Assembly: GCF_000422645.1 (NCBI RefSeq)
Contig: NZ_KE383896.1
Coordinates: forward strand, 293,566-357,565
Direction: 5' to 3'
Length of the DNA stretch: 64,000 bases
Origin: Ferrimonas futtsuensis DSM 18154
Lineage (GTDB): Bacteria > Pseudomonadota > Gammaproteobacteria > Enterobacterales > Shewanellaceae
The notes beneath the pieces are model-generated. The model did no database searches. It was not told the origin of the DNA and saw nothing but the letters and a program-made list of their open reading frames with translations. The position numbers were made by a program, and so were the translations under genes. The first letter of the stretch is position 1. Every line of letters starts with the position of its first letter. Shown here piece after piece: positions 1 to 9,006 of this stretch.

Positions 1-396
1 CTGCTGGTCCGCTGTCCGAGGCGTCTTTCCGGCCTCTGGTTCCAGATGGCGGACGCCTTCGGCCTGGCCCTGTTTACCGTCATCGGCGCCCAGAAGGCGC
101 TGAGTTTTGGGGCTTCACCACTGATCGCCGTGATGATGGGGGTGATGACCGGCGTGGTGGGGGGAATGATCCGCGACGTCCTCTGCCGCGAAGTCCCCCT
201 GGTGCTGAGAAAAGAGATCTACGCCACCGCTTCCATCTTGGGTGGTATTTTGTATACCATCTCTATTCAACTGGGTGTCGAGCAGGTTCCGGCCATGCTG
301 ATCGCCATGGGCGGCGCCCTGGCGATCCGGGTCTCCGCCATCTACTGGCGACTCTCTCTGCCCGCATTTGAACTCAATGATCTGCCCAAGGAGTAG
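1..396 (+). CDS. TRIC-type / UPF0126 membrane channel, 5' end missing
   Basis: C-terminal 131 residues of a small hydrophobic protein; the frame is open from the first base, so the start lies outside the window. The stretch [16 protein letters not shown] near the middle is the signature of the bacterial UPF0126 family (E. coli YadS/YicG), which is homologous to trimeric intracellular cation channels. About four membrane segments remain. Family members are inner-membrane proteins; the transported ion is not settled for most, so only the family is called. It is followed after 2 bases by a GTG-started gene, suggesting translational coupling. Confidence 0.85.
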   Translation: MLVRCPRRLSGLWFQMADAFGLALFTVIGAQKALSFGASPLIAVMMGVMTGVVGGMIRDVLCREVPLVLRKEIYATASILGGILYTISIQLGVEQVPAMLIAMGGALAIRVSAIYWRLSLPAFELNDLPKE

Positions 397-398
397 CA

Positions 399-926
399 GT
401 GCCAGCGTTGATCCTCGGAATTGTTCTTGCCTTGTTACTGCCGTCAGCCACCTGGGCCGCCGGCGCCGACATCGTGCCTGATGAACCGGACAGTAGCGAG
501 CCCACTGAGCCAACGGTGCCTGAGGCGATCCGCCTGTCCCAGGAATATATCCTGGCGCTGACCGGCAGGAACTATAGCCGCCTGAACCGCTTCTACAGCA
601 GGGAAACGGTGTTTGAGGACAAGACCGCCAGCAAGAAAGTGACCGGCGCCACCGACATCCTCACCTTTTTGCGGCGCATCCATGTCTACACCCTGAGTTA
701 CAGCTTTGAACCGGACCACATCTTCCACTCGGGGTCCCTGGTGGTGCTGATCGGCACCTACCGCTACCGCAGCCGGGGCGATCTGTTTGGCAAACCGGGA
801 AAGACCATCGAGCTGACCATTCCCGGAGTCACGACGCTGGAGCTGGACATGGATGAGAAGCAGATTAAGAAGCACGTGGATCTGCTGGACTACGACGCCA
901 TGAGGGATCAACTGGCCAGCCAGTAA
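399..926 (+). CDS. Exported NTF2-like (SnoaL-like) hypothetical protein
   Basis: 175 residues from a GTG start two bases after the upstream channel gene's stop. An N-terminal signal peptide (MPALILGIVLALLLPSATWA) predicts export. A short Pro/Glu/Asp-rich linker (about residues 24-42) precedes a domain whose layout (helix, then 'YSRLNRFYSRETVFEDKT', then several beta strands ending in ELDMDEKQIKKHVDLLDYDAM) resembles the nuclear-transport-factor-2/SnoaL fold. These folds bind small hydrophobic ligands or form lid domains; no catalytic residue can be assigned. Function unknown. Confidence 0.7.
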   Translation: MPALILGIVLALLLPSATWAAGADIVPDEPDSSEPTEPTVPEAIRLSQEYILALTGRNYSRLNRFYSRETVFEDKTASKKVTGATDILTFLRRIHVYTLSYSFEPDHIFHSGSLVVLIGTYRYRSRGDLFGKPGKTIELTIPGVTTLELDMDEKQIKKHVDLLDYDAMRDQLASQ

Positions 927-1325
927 TCAGCGCCTGGCCAGGATCACCCCGAGACAGACCCCGAGAAGCTGGGCCATCAGCGCGGTTGGTTGAGACCAGA
1001 TCCAACTGGCCAGGTACCAGCTGGTGCCCACCAGCAGCGGCAGCGCCAGATAGGTGCCTGCCGCCGCCCCCACCGCCAGCCAGATCCCGGACTCCAGGGT
1101 ACCGAGGCGATAGCTGATCCACGCCAACAGCAGCCACATCGGCGCATACGCCAGCACGGCGTCTCCGGTCACCGACACCGCATACCAGGGGGTCGCCGGC
1201 AACAGTGAGCCAAATTCCTGGGTCAGGGACAGCATCGGCAGGGAGATCGCCACCGCGCTCAGTCCAATCAATGCTTCCATCACCGCTTTTTGCCAGATAC
1301 CGTCCTGCACCCGTGGCTCTCCCAT
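927..1325 (-). CDS. Small hypothetical inner-membrane protein
   Basis: About 132 residues with four hydrophobic segments, converging with the upstream plus-strand gene without a gap. I prefer the ATG at 1325 (MGEPRVQDG...) because AAGG lies 8 bases upstream; an in-frame ATG at 1373 would add 16 residues and has only AGGT close to it. No recognised family motif. Function unknown. Confidence 0.55.
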   Translation of the reverse strand: MGEPRVQDGIWQKAVMEALIGLSAVAISLPMLSLTQEFGSLLPATPWYAVSVTGDAVLAYAPMWLLLAWISYRLGTLESGIWLAVGAAAGTYLALPLLVGTSWYLASWIWSQPTALMAQLLGVCLGVILARR

Positions 1326-1420
1326 TCGTAACGCCTTAACCAAGAATACCTGAGTTCTGCCGGTGCGGATCATCTGACCTGATGAGGGTGGCGCTTCTGC
1401 CCTGCGGCTCAGACAGACAC

Positions 1421-1447
1421 AAAAAAGCCGCCCCAGGGGCGGCTTTT
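1421..1447 (-). terminator. Terminator of tyrS
   Basis: GC-rich hairpin GCCGCCCC-A-GGGGCGGC (1427-1443) with an A-run on the left (T-run on the minus strand), 15 bases after the tyrS stop. Four T's on the right may let it also stop plus-strand transcription. Confidence 0.9.
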
Positions 1448-1461
1448 ATCCGGCGGAAATC

Positions 1462-2649
1462 CTAGGCCAGGGTAATTCGGGCAAACTTACGCTTGCCCAC
1501 CTGGTATACCGCCGTACCGGCGGCGGGCACCAGCTTGGTGTCCTCCACCTTGTCACCATCGATCTTCACCGCGCCCTGGCGAATCATACGCATGGCGTCA
1601 CTGGTGGAGCCAACCAGGTTGGCGTCCTTCAGCAGGTTGGCGATGCCGGCACCGGCTTCCAGGGTCACCTCAGGCATCTCATCGGGGATGGCATTTTTCT
1701 GGAAACGCTGGATGAAGTCCTGGTGGGCTGCCTCGGCTGCCGCCTCGTCGTGGAAGCGGGCGATGATCTCCTTGGCCAGGGCGATCTTGATATCACGGGG
1801 GTTGGCACCGGCCGCCATGTCAGCTTTGAGCTGCTCAATCTCCGCCAGAGGACGGAAAGAGAGCAGTTCATAGTAGTTCCACATCAGGTCATCGGAGATG
1901 GACATGATCTTACCGAACATCTCGTTGGCCGGATCGGATACGCCGATGTAGTTATTGGCGGACTTGGACATCTTCTTGACGCCATCCAGGCCAACCAGCA
2001 GAGGCATGGTGATCACCGTCTGAGGGCGCTGACCCTCCTCCTTCTGCAACTCACGGCCCATCAGCAGGTTGAACTTCTGATCGGTACCGCCCAGTTCCAC
2101 ATCCGCCTCCAGGGCCACGGAATCCCAGCCCTGCAGCAGAGGGTACATGAATTCGTGGATGGCGATGGACTGGCCGTTGGCGTAGCGCTTCTTGAAGTCA
2201 TCACGCTCGAGCATGCGGGCCACAGTCTGCTTGGCTGCCAGCTTCAGCATGCCCCCTGCGCCCATGTCTCCCAGCCAGCGGGAGTTAAACTCGATGCGGG
2301 TCTTGGCAGGATCCAGGATCTTGAACACCTGCTCCTTATAGGTCTCGGCATTGGCCATAACCTGCGCTTCGGTCAGCGGAGGACGGGTGCTGTTCTTGCC
2401 TGAAGGATCGCCTACCATGCCGGTGAAATCACCGATCAGGAAGATCACTTCGTGGCCCAGCTCCTGAAACTGGCGCAGTTTGTTCAGGATCACGGTATGA
2501 CCCAGGTGAATATCCGGCGCCGTAGGATCAGCGCCCAGCTTCACCTTCAGGGGCTTGCCCTGCTTCAGCTTCTCAACCAGTTCCTCTTCTACCAGGATCT
2601 CTTCGGTACCACGGCGAATCTCTGCCAGTGCCCGTTCCAACTCACTCAT
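1462..2649 (-). CDS. tyrS: Tyrosyl-tRNA synthetase
   Basis: Charges tRNA-Tyr with tyrosine in the cytoplasm. Class Ic catalytic core with the HIGH-type motif HLGH at residues 48-51 and KMSKS at 226-230; the C-terminal 65 or so residues form an S4-type RNA-binding domain ([12 protein letters not shown]). At 395 residues without a long insertion it matches the TyrZ-like branch common in Shewanella-type bacteria. The start is set at the ATG at 2649 because GGAG lies 8 bases upstream; a TTG 24 bases further out has no ribosome site. Divergent from the M23 peptidase gene, as in Shewanella and Vibrio. Confidence 0.97.
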   Translation of the reverse strand: MSELERALAEIRRGTEEILVEEELVEKLKQGKPLKVKLGADPTAPDIHLGHTVILNKLRQFQELGHEVIFLIGDFTGMVGDPSGKNSTRPPLTEAQVMANAETYKEQVFKILDPAKTRIEFNSRWLGDMGAGGMLKLAAKQTVARMLERDDFKKRYANGQSIAIHEFMYPLLQGWDSVALEADVELGGTDQKFNLLMGRELQKEEGQRPQTVITMPLLVGLDGVKKMSKSANNYIGVSDPANEMFGKIMSISDDLMWNYYELLSFRPLAEIEQLKADMAAGANPRDIKIALAKEIIARFHDEAAAEAAHQDFIQRFQKNAIPDEMPEVTLEAGAGIANLLKDANLVGSTSDAMRMIRQGAVKIDGDKVEDTKLVPAAGTAVYQVGKRKFARITLA

Positions 2650-2784
2650 CAAGGCCACTCCGACGGTGTTCAACTTTCAACAAAGAGGTCAATGTTACTG
2701 GTTAGGCAGAACAAAGGAAAGGGTGTAGACTAGGCTGTTCCGGCCAAATCCCCTCTGTTGACGGGGAGTGACCAGCACGAAGAG

Positions 2785-4110
2785 ATGATCAGAGAGAATA
2801 AGCGCCGCAAATCTGCCCCCCTGACCGGCCTTGTCGGCACCTTCAAGGTGCTGCCGCGCCCCCACAGAGTCGGTTTGACCTCGGTCCTGCTGCTGATGCT
2901 GGTGGGCATACTGCTCCCCTCCGGCAATGACCTGGCTGCCGAATTTTATACTCCCCTGCCCCTGAACCAGAGAGTGGCCCTCCCCCTGGAACTGCCAGAC
3001 TCTGAGAACAGCACCGATGCCGAGCCCGGCCTCCAGTGGCGCAGCTTTACCGTTCAGTCCGGAGACAGCCTGGCCAGGCTGTTTGACCGCGCAGGATTAA
3101 GCCCTCAGCAGCTCTACCGTATTACCCAGCTTGAACAGGCGGGCAAACGTTTGACCAAGGTGATGCCGGGCCAGGAGATTCAGCTGGGCCGTGACGACCA
3201 GGGAGAACTGAAACAGCTCAGCTACGCCATCGATGGCCGCACCACCCTGGTGGTCACAGCCACAGAAGAGGGTTACCAGGAGAGCCTGGACCAGAAAGAG
3301 GTGGAGATTCGTACCGCCTTCGCCTCGGCGGAGATCACCAGCAACTTCTGGAACGCCGCAGTGAGCGCCGGTATGACCCCCAACCAGATCATGAGCCTGG
3401 CGGGAATCTTCGGTTGGGACATCGACTTCGCCCTGGACATTCGTCAAGGTGACCGCTTCTCCGTGCTCTACCAGGAGGAGTATATCGACGGGCACTATGT
3501 GGCAGACGGTAAGATCCTGGCGGCGGAGTTCACCAACCAGGGGGATACCTTCCGGGCAGTGCGCCACCGCGACGGCAATTACTACTCCGACAAAGGCAAG
3601 GCGATGCGCAAAGCCTTCCTGCGTGCCCCAGTTCAGTTCAACTACGTCAGCTCCAATTTCAATCCACGCCGCCTGCACCCGGTCACCAAGCGGGTACGCC
3701 CTCACAACGGCACCGATTACGTGGCTCCGGTAGGGACCCCCATCATGGCTGCCGGTGACGGCAAGGTGACCAAGTCCGCCTACAATAAACTCAACGGCAA
3801 CTATGTGTTCATCCAGCATGGCGGCAAGTACGTCACCAAGTACCTGCACCTGAGTAAGCGTAAGGTGAAACAGGGGCAGCGGGTCCGCCAGGGCCAGACC
3901 ATCGGCCTTCTGGGCGCCACAGGCCGGGTGACCGGTGCCCACCTGCACTACGAGTTCCTGGTCAACGGGGTGCATCGCAACCCCCGCAAGGTGAAGCTGC
4001 CGGAAGCGGCAGACATCGCCAAAAAAGACAGGGCCGCATTTCTCGAGTTCGCCGAGGAGCAACTTGCGGTGCTGAAACATCGTCAGCAGATCATGGTGGC
4101 AATGCAATGA
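2785..4110 (+). CDS. mepM: M23 murein endopeptidase, MepM-like
   Basis: 441 residues. One N-terminal membrane anchor (about residues 25-48) follows a basic cytoplasmic tail, then a LysM/OapA-like domain ([18 protein letters not shown]...MPGQEIQLG) and a C-terminal LytM/M23 zinc domain with the metal ligands in HNGTDY and GAHLHYEF. Such enzymes cut D-Ala-mDAP cross-links to let the sacculus expand. The start is placed at the ATG at 2785; an in-frame TTG at 2758 lacks a ribosome site. Its stop overlaps the anmK start by four bases (ATGA), so the two are co-translated: one opens peptidoglycan, the other salvages its sugar. Confidence 0.88.
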   Translation: MIRENKRRKSAPLTGLVGTFKVLPRPHRVGLTSVLLLMLVGILLPSGNDLAAEFYTPLPLNQRVALPLELPDSENSTDAEPGLQWRSFTVQSGDSLARLFDRAGLSPQQLYRITQLEQAGKRLTKVMPGQEIQLGRDDQGELKQLSYAIDGRTTLVVTATEEGYQESLDQKEVEIRTAFASAEITSNFWNAAVSAGMTPNQIMSLAGIFGWDIDFALDIRQGDRFSVLYQEEYIDGHYVADGKILAAEFTNQGDTFRAVRHRDGNYYSDKGKAMRKAFLRAPVQFNYVSSNFNPRRLHPVTKRVRPHNGTDYVAPVGTPIMAAGDGKVTKSAYNKLNGNYVFIQHGGKYVTKYLHLSKRKVKQGQRVRQGQTIGLLGATGRVTGAHLHYEFLVNGVHRNPRKVKLPEAADIAKKDRAAFLEFAEEQLAVLKHRQQIMVAMQ

Positions 4111-5204
4111 GCAGATACATAGGCCTGATGTCCGGCACCAGCATGGACGGCATCGATGCGGTACTGGTGGAGTTTCAGGAGGGTCAGCCGGTGATGGTGG
4201 CCAGCCACACCCACGAATATGAGCCCCACCTACTGGAGCAGCTGCACCGCCTGTGCAGCACCGGAGAGGATGAGGTCAACCGGCTGGGCCATGTGGATCG
4301 TCAGGTGGGGCGGGCCTTCGCCCAGGCGGTGCTCGGGGTGCTGAAGAAAAGCGGCCTGTCTCCAAGGGATATTCGAGCCATCGGCAGCCACGGCCAGACC
4401 GTGCGTCATCAGCCCGAGGGGCTCAATGGCTTCAGCCTGCAGCTGGGGGATCCCAACACCATGGCGGTGGAAACCGGCATCGACGTGGTTGCCGACTTCC
4501 GGCGCAAGGACATTGCCCTGGGAGGCCAGGGCGCCCCCCTGGTGCCCGCCTTCCATCAGTCGCTGTTCAGCGACCACCAACCGAGGATCATCGTCAACAT
4601 TGGCGGCATCGCCAACATCACCTGGCTGCCCGGTGACGATGGCCCGGTGCTGGGATTCGACACCGGCCCGGGCAACACCCTGATGGATGCCTGGGCACGA
4701 CAGAACATTCAGCAACCCTTTGACCGTGACGGTGCCCTGGCCGCCAGAGGCCAGCTGCAGCCGGAGCTGCTCAAGCGGCTGATGAGCCACCCCTACTTTG
4801 CCCAGCCCGCGCCCAAGAGCACCGGCCGTGAGCTGTTCAATCAGGCCTGGCTCAACTACCAGCTGGAGCCCTTCATGAACCTGGCCCCGGAAGACATCCA
4901 GGCCACCCTGCTGGCGTTCACCGTGGAGACCATGGCCGCCGAGATCCGGGCACTGAGCCCGGACTGCGGTCTCTATCTGTGCGGCGGCGGCGCCTTCAAC
5001 GGCCAACTGGTACGCCAATTGGCCCAGGCACTGCCTCGGCACCGCATCCAGACCACGGATGCCCTGGGGGTGCCTCCGCAATGGGTCGAGGGGATGGCCT
5101 TTGCCTGGCTGGCGATGCGCCACATCGAGGGGCTGCCCGGCAACCTGCCCTCAGCCACCGGCGCCAGCCGCCCGGCCATACTGGGCTGCCTGACGCCCAA
5201 GTAG
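4107..5204 (+). CDS. anmK: Anhydro-N-acetylmuramic acid kinase
   Basis: Converts recycled 1,6-anhydro-MurNAc to MurNAc-6-phosphate in the cytoplasm, using ATP. 365 residues, the usual family length. The N-terminal ATP-binding motif [12 protein letters not shown] (residues 6-17), GSHGQTVRH, the GGIANIT segment and [13 protein letters not shown] are all in place. It overlaps the M23 endopeptidase gene by four bases. No MurQ etherase gene follows in the window, so the next recycling step must be encoded elsewhere. Confidence 0.97.
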   Translation: MSRYIGLMSGTSMDGIDAVLVEFQEGQPVMVASHTHEYEPHLLEQLHRLCSTGEDEVNRLGHVDRQVGRAFAQAVLGVLKKSGLSPRDIRAIGSHGQTVRHQPEGLNGFSLQLGDPNTMAVETGIDVVADFRRKDIALGGQGAPLVPAFHQSLFSDHQPRIIVNIGGIANITWLPGDDGPVLGFDTGPGNTLMDAWARQNIQQPFDRDGALAARGQLQPELLKRLMSHPYFAQPAPKSTGRELFNQAWLNYQLEPFMNLAPEDIQATLLAFTVETMAAEIRALSPDCGLYLCGGGAFNGQLVRQLAQALPRHRIQTTDALGVPPQWVEGMAFAWLAMRHIEGLPGNLPSATGASRPAILGCLTPK

Positions 5205-5206
5205 CC

Positions 5207-6007
5207 TTACTTCAGGCGATTCCGGCCTACGGCAGACAACTCCACCGAGCCTGAACCGGTCTCTTCCAGCTTCACGTCACCGGCCTGCTCCACCAGAATG
5301 TCGCCGGAACCGTCATCGATGGTCACGGTTCCGGTTACCTGGCTGACGGTGATGTTGCCGGAGCCGTCGTCCACCCTCAGATCTCCCTGCACATCCTGAA
5401 CCTTGAGGTTGCCGGAACCGTCCTCGATGCGGATGTCCCCCTGAATACCACTGACCATCAGGTTGCCTGAGCCATCCTCGATGAGGGTCTCCCCCTGGAT
5501 GTCACGAACCACCAGGTTTCCGGAGCCGTCGCCGATGGTGGCCCGGCCTCCAACCCCGAGAATCTCGGCATCGCCTGAACCGTCTTCCAGATGGAGGTTG
5601 GCTTGCAGCCGCACCACCTTCAGGTGACCGGAACCGTCGCTTGCATGCACATCGATGCCGGCGGGGACCCTGACCACCAGATCAATATAGGGGTGCTCCT
5701 GCCCGCGACACTGGCGATCGTCGTCCACCAATGCCTGGATCACCGCTTCACTCCCCTGACGCTCCAGCACCAGGCGATATTCGGTGGTCTCCCCCACGTA
5801 GGCGTCTGCCTCCATCTCGATGCGATTGCCGTCACCGCCTTGTATGGTCAGGGCCCCCGCACCGGCCCGTACCCTCAGGCTGTCAATGCCTTCCATTTCC
5901 AGGGCCTCGCTGACCACCTTGGGGCCCTGGCCCTGATAGCAGGGATCGGCCCAGGCGGGCAGTGCACACAGCAGAGGCAGAGTGACCAGCACAGAATACG
6001 CATTCAT
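5207..6007 (-). CDS. Secreted DUF4097-like beta-solenoid protein with DGSG repeats
   Basis: 266 residues from the ATG at 6007, preceded by AGGAG at 7 bases; a further upstream frame is ignored. Signal peptide ends at about PAWA-DP. The C-terminal two thirds repeat an 18-residue unit of the type DGSGNLMVSGIQGDIRIE: seven exact DGSG copies plus one degenerate copy (TGSG) near the C-terminus. This periodicity suggests a right-handed beta-helix, as predicted for DUF4097/DUF2807 adhesin-like proteins. Two cysteines (about positions 22 and 98) could form a disulfide. Function unknown; it lies divergent from the secreted M6 protease, so shared control is possible. Confidence 0.75.
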   Translation of the reverse strand: MNAYSVLVTLPLLCALPAWADPCYQGQGPKVVSEALEMEGIDSLRVRAGAGALTIQGGDGNRIEMEADAYVGETTEYRLVLERQGSEAVIQALVDDDRQCRGQEHPYIDLVVRVPAGIDVHASDGSGHLKVVRLQANLHLEDGSGDAEILGVGGRATIGDGSGNLVVRDIQGETLIEDGSGNLMVSGIQGDIRIEDGSGNLKVQDVQGDLRVDDGSGNITVSQVTGTVTIDDGSGDILVEQAGDVKLEETGSGSVELSAVGRNRLK

Positions 6008-6099
6008 CGACAAACTCCTTTTGGTAATCAATTTGGGTTCGGACTGTGTAAGCAATTGTCATGCCCGGTACCTAATTTGTTGATTTACCGTGATTTAAG

Positions 6100-6129
6100 A
6101 CTCGCTTGCGAGTAAATTAATTGCAATTA
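6100..6129. promoter_or_regulatory. Two adjacent palindromes between divergent secreted-protein genes
   Basis: ACTCGC-TT-GCGAGT (6100-6113) is followed after 4 bases by the perfect 12-mer TAATTGCAATTA (6118-6129). They sit in the AT-rich intergenic stretch between the DGSG-repeat gene and the M6 protease gene, a typical place for operators. The cognate regulator is not known. Confidence 0.4.
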
Positions 6130-6355
6130 CCACCACAAAGTAGTGAGAATCCAAACTGGGCCGACCTCTTTCGCGACTTTACTGAGAAAAAAGAGGTTTG
6201 GGGGAGTGAGCCCCCGGGCCGATCCGACAGGAAAATACCGTCCGACGGAAGAGACGCCAAAAAAACGCGAGCTCTCAGAGGGACAAACATCAGGGAACCC
6301 AAGAGTGGCGCTGGCAAGTGCCATCGAGAACCCAGGAAGTCTTTTAGGGAAAACT
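6130..6355 (+). promoter_or_regulatory. Long structured 5' leader of the M6 protease gene
   Basis: About 225 bases without a convincing gene, rich in local inverted repeats: ACCTCTTT...AAAGAGGT, GGGGG-AGTGAG-CCCCC, CCGTC-CGA-CGG region, and TGGC...GCCA close to the start codon. ACAGGAAAATACC (from about 6228), then AGACGCCAAAA (from about 6250) and TGGCGCTGGC...GCCATCG (6305-6326) loosely echo the ordered blocks of the c-di-GMP-I (GEMM) riboswitch, but key conserved positions differ. I call only a structured leader; the riboswitch identity is a guess. Confidence 0.35.
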
Positions 6356-8944
6356 ATGCAAAGAATCAGTGTACTGGCCACCGCCCTGGTTACGGTTGGA
6401 CTGGCCTCCAGTGTGCAAGCCGCCCCGAGGCAGGTGCAACTGGCCGACCCCGGGGTGATCAACCCCGAGCGCATCGAATACTGGATGGCCAAGCGCGGCG
6501 AGATCGACGACTCCCACAGCCGCACCGAGATCGACGCCAAAATAGCGCAATACACCGCTGGCGCCTTCACCCCGGAAACCCGGAAACAGGGGGTGTCACT
6601 GGCGCCGGTTCACCTGGGCCATGAGCATAAGTCTCCCCTGATCAAAGCGATGGCCCTGTCCCAGAACGCAGACAGTGGCAAAGCGGTCAAGGTGCTGGGG
6701 ATTCTGGTGGATTTTCCCGACCTGCCCCACGACAACAATCGCCTGGTGTCTGACGACACCGGGATGTATTACCCCAGCTACCCCGCCAGCCACTACGACA
6801 AGCTGCTGTTCTCCAGCACCGGTTTCCCCGGCCCCACAGGCCGGACTCTGCAATCCGCCCGCCAGTTCTACACCGAGGAGTCCGGCGGCAGCTTCGACTT
6901 CAGTGGCAAGGTGTTCGACTGGGTCACCGCCGACAACAATGCCGCTCACTATGGCGCCCCCAAGGGTGAGGACAAGGACAGCGCGGTACCGGACCTGGTG
7001 TTCGAAGCGGTCACCAAGCTGGTGGCTCGGGGCGATGTGGATCTGAGTGAGTTCGATCAGGAAGATCAGTACGACCGTGACGGCGATGGTAACCTCAACG
7101 AGCCCGACGGCATCATCGACCACATCATGGTGTTCCACTCCAGCATCGGCGAAGAGGCCGGCGGCGGCTATCTGGAGGACAACGCCATCTGGTCCCACCG
7201 CTACTTCGTGTTCGAAAACGACCAGCCCAAGAATATCCCTGGCACTCAATACAAAGACGGCGAGAATTACAGAGTCTTCGGCTACACCATTCAACCCATC
7301 GACGCCGCCACCGGCGTCTGTACCCACGAGTTTGGCCACGACCTGGGCCTGCCCGACGAGTACGACCTCGAATACAGCGAGCACGGCTCGCCGGTGGGCA
7401 TGTGGTCTCTGATGTCCGGCGGCAGCTGGACCGGTACTCCTGAAGGCAGCCGCCCCTCCTCCATGAGCGCCTGGGCACGGGACTACCTGCAGAAGCGCTA
7501 CGGCGGCAACTGGATCAACAACACCGACATCGATTTGGACAGCCTGGGTGAATCCCCGTCCAACCACAGCCTGGTGAGCGCCATCAATCACAACGGCATC
7601 AACCAGCTGACCCTGCCATTGCCGGCTCAGTTGGAGGCGTTCCACGCCCCCTACAGCGGCAAGCTGCAGTACTACTCGGGTGCCGGCCATGAGATCCGCC
7701 ACAGCGCCGAAGCCAGCCTGACCCTGCCCTCCGGCAGCCCCGGGCTGACTCTGAAAGCCCACTGGCAGATCGAAAACGGCTACGACTACGCCCAGATCCT
7801 GGTGAACGGCACTGCGGTGTCCGGCAGCCACACCAGCACCATCAATCCCTACCACGCCAACCTGGGCCCCCACTACACCGGCAATTCACTCGGCAGAGCG
7901 GGCGCCGAAGGCGACGTCGGCTGGGTCACCATCGAGGTGGATCTCAGTGACTACGCCGGCCAGCGCATCACTCTGGGGCTGCGCTATGTCACCGACCAGT
8001 CCGAAGGGGGCTACGGTTTCGTCGCCGACGACCTGGTGGTCAGCAACGGCGCCGACACCGTCTGGCAGAGCGGCGGCGAGACCGCCCAGACCATGACCCT
8101 GAATGGCTTCAGCCGCATCAGCAACTACCGCCCAGGAGCCAACCACGGCTACTTCCTGCAGCTGCGCCAGTTCAGTGGCAATGACACCGGCCTGACCGGC
8201 ACCGGCTACAGCCCCGGTGTGCTGCTGTGGTACTACAACCGCGCCTACTCCGACAACAACGTCGGCACCCACGCCGGCTACGGTTTTACCGGTGTGGTGG
8301 ATGCGGATCAGCAGTTGATCCCCAATCAGGGCACCACCATCCAGATCAAGGATGCAGCCTTCAGCCGTTATGCCCAGACCGCAGGCTACAACGACCCCAG
8401 CCTGGAGCCCATCTCCGAGTTCGATGACGCCAAGGACTACAGCGCCCCCAGCCAGCCACAATCCGGCCTGGTGCTGCCCAAGGTGGGCCTGAAGATGGCG
8501 GTCACCGAGCAGGCCAGCAACTCGGCCACCGCTACCCTGGCGCTGACCAAGAGCAGTGGCGGTTTCAACATCGCCAGTCTGACCACCGCCAGCAACGGCC
8601 TGACCCTGAGTGCTCAGGCAACCACGGAACATGGTCAGGGCACGGTGAGCTACATCTGGGAGACCGGCGATGGCGAGACCTACGACACCGCCTCCATCAG
8701 TCACACCTACCCCTCAGACGGCAGCTATACCCTGACCCTGACCGCTCTGGATGAGGCCGGTCGGGTGCTGGAAAACAGCCGCTCCGTCGAAGTAAGCGCA
8801 ATCCCCAACAGTGGTGGCACCGGCGGTACTGATAACGGCGGCTCCACCTCCAGTGGCGGTGGCGGCGGTGGTGGCAGCCTGGGGTGGTTCACCCTGCTGC
8901 TGCTTCCCCTGCTGGGTCGCCGGGTTCGCCGGGTTCGCCGGTAA
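6356..8944 (+). CDS. Secreted M6-family metalloprotease with PKD domain and GlyGly-CTERM tail
   Basis: 862 residues from the ATG at 6356 (AGGGA 5 bases upstream). Signal peptide ends near SVQA-AP. The zinc site is HEFGH with H324, E325 and H328, followed by DLGLPDEYD, typical of immune-inhibitor-A/M6 peptidases. A calcium-type loop (DRDGDGNLNEPDG) precedes it. After the catalytic domain come jelly-roll-like regions, then a PKD-like domain (about residues 740-820; 'YIWETGDGETYDT...SYTLTLTALDEAG'). The C-terminus has a Gly-rich linker, one hydrophobic helix (WFTLLLLPLLG) and an Arg-rich end: the GlyGly-CTERM signal processed by rhombosortase in type II secretion. It probably degrades extracellular protein. 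Confidence 0.9.
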   Translation: MQRISVLATALVTVGLASSVQAAPRQVQLADPGVINPERIEYWMAKRGEIDDSHSRTEIDAKIAQYTAGAFTPETRKQGVSLAPVHLGHEHKSPLIKAMALSQNADSGKAVKVLGILVDFPDLPHDNNRLVSDDTGMYYPSYPASHYDKLLFSSTGFPGPTGRTLQSARQFYTEESGGSFDFSGKVFDWVTADNNAAHYGAPKGEDKDSAVPDLVFEAVTKLVARGDVDLSEFDQEDQYDRDGDGNLNEPDGIIDHIMVFHSSIGEEAGGGYLEDNAIWSHRYFVFENDQPKNIPGTQYKDGENYRVFGYTIQPIDAATGVCTHEFGHDLGLPDEYDLEYSEHGSPVGMWSLMSGGSWTGTPEGSRPSSMSAWARDYLQKRYGGNWINNTDIDLDSLGESPSNHSLVSAINHNGINQLTLPLPAQLEAFHAPYSGKLQYYSGAGHEIRHSAEASLTLPSGSPGLTLKAHWQIENGYDYAQILVNGTAVSGSHTSTINPYHANLGPHYTGNSLGRAGAEGDVGWVTIEVDLSDYAGQRITLGLRYVTDQSEGGYGFVADDLVVSNGADTVWQSGGETAQTMTLNGFSRISNYRPGANHGYFLQLRQFSGNDTGLTGTGYSPGVLLWYYNRAYSDNNVGTHAGYGFTGVVDADQQLIPNQGTTIQIKDAAFSRYAQTAGYNDPSLEPISEFDDAKDYSAPSQPQSGLVLPKVGLKMAVTEQASNSATATLALTKSSGGFNIASLTTASNGLTLSAQATTEHGQGTVSYIWETGDGETYDTASISHTYPSDGSYTLTLTALDEAGRVLENSRSVEVSAIPNSGGTGGTDNGGSTSSGGGGGGGSLGWFTLLLLPLLGRRVRRVRR

Positions 8945-8960
8945 GCTTCGGCCATAGAAA

Positions 8961-8984
8961 AAGGCGCCCTGGGGCGCCTTTTTT
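8961..8984. terminator. Bidirectional terminator between protease and RND genes
   Basis: AAGGCGCCCTGGGGCGCCTT (8961-8980) followed by TTTT and preceded by AAA. It stands between two converging genes and can end both transcripts. Confidence 0.9.
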
Positions 8985-9006
8985 CTCTCTCCGCTTTCCT
9001 CAGGGG

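Noticed and set aside
5290..5690. CRISPR-like regular repeats
   Set aside because: The periodic signal is 54 bases long and in frame, reflecting the DGSG protein repeats rather than a CRISPR array.
6236..6300. Glycine riboswitch upstream of the M6 protease
   Set aside because: CTCTCAG...GGGAC resembles the aptamer's 3' part, but the opening GGAGAG and the central GCCGAAGG blocks are missing.
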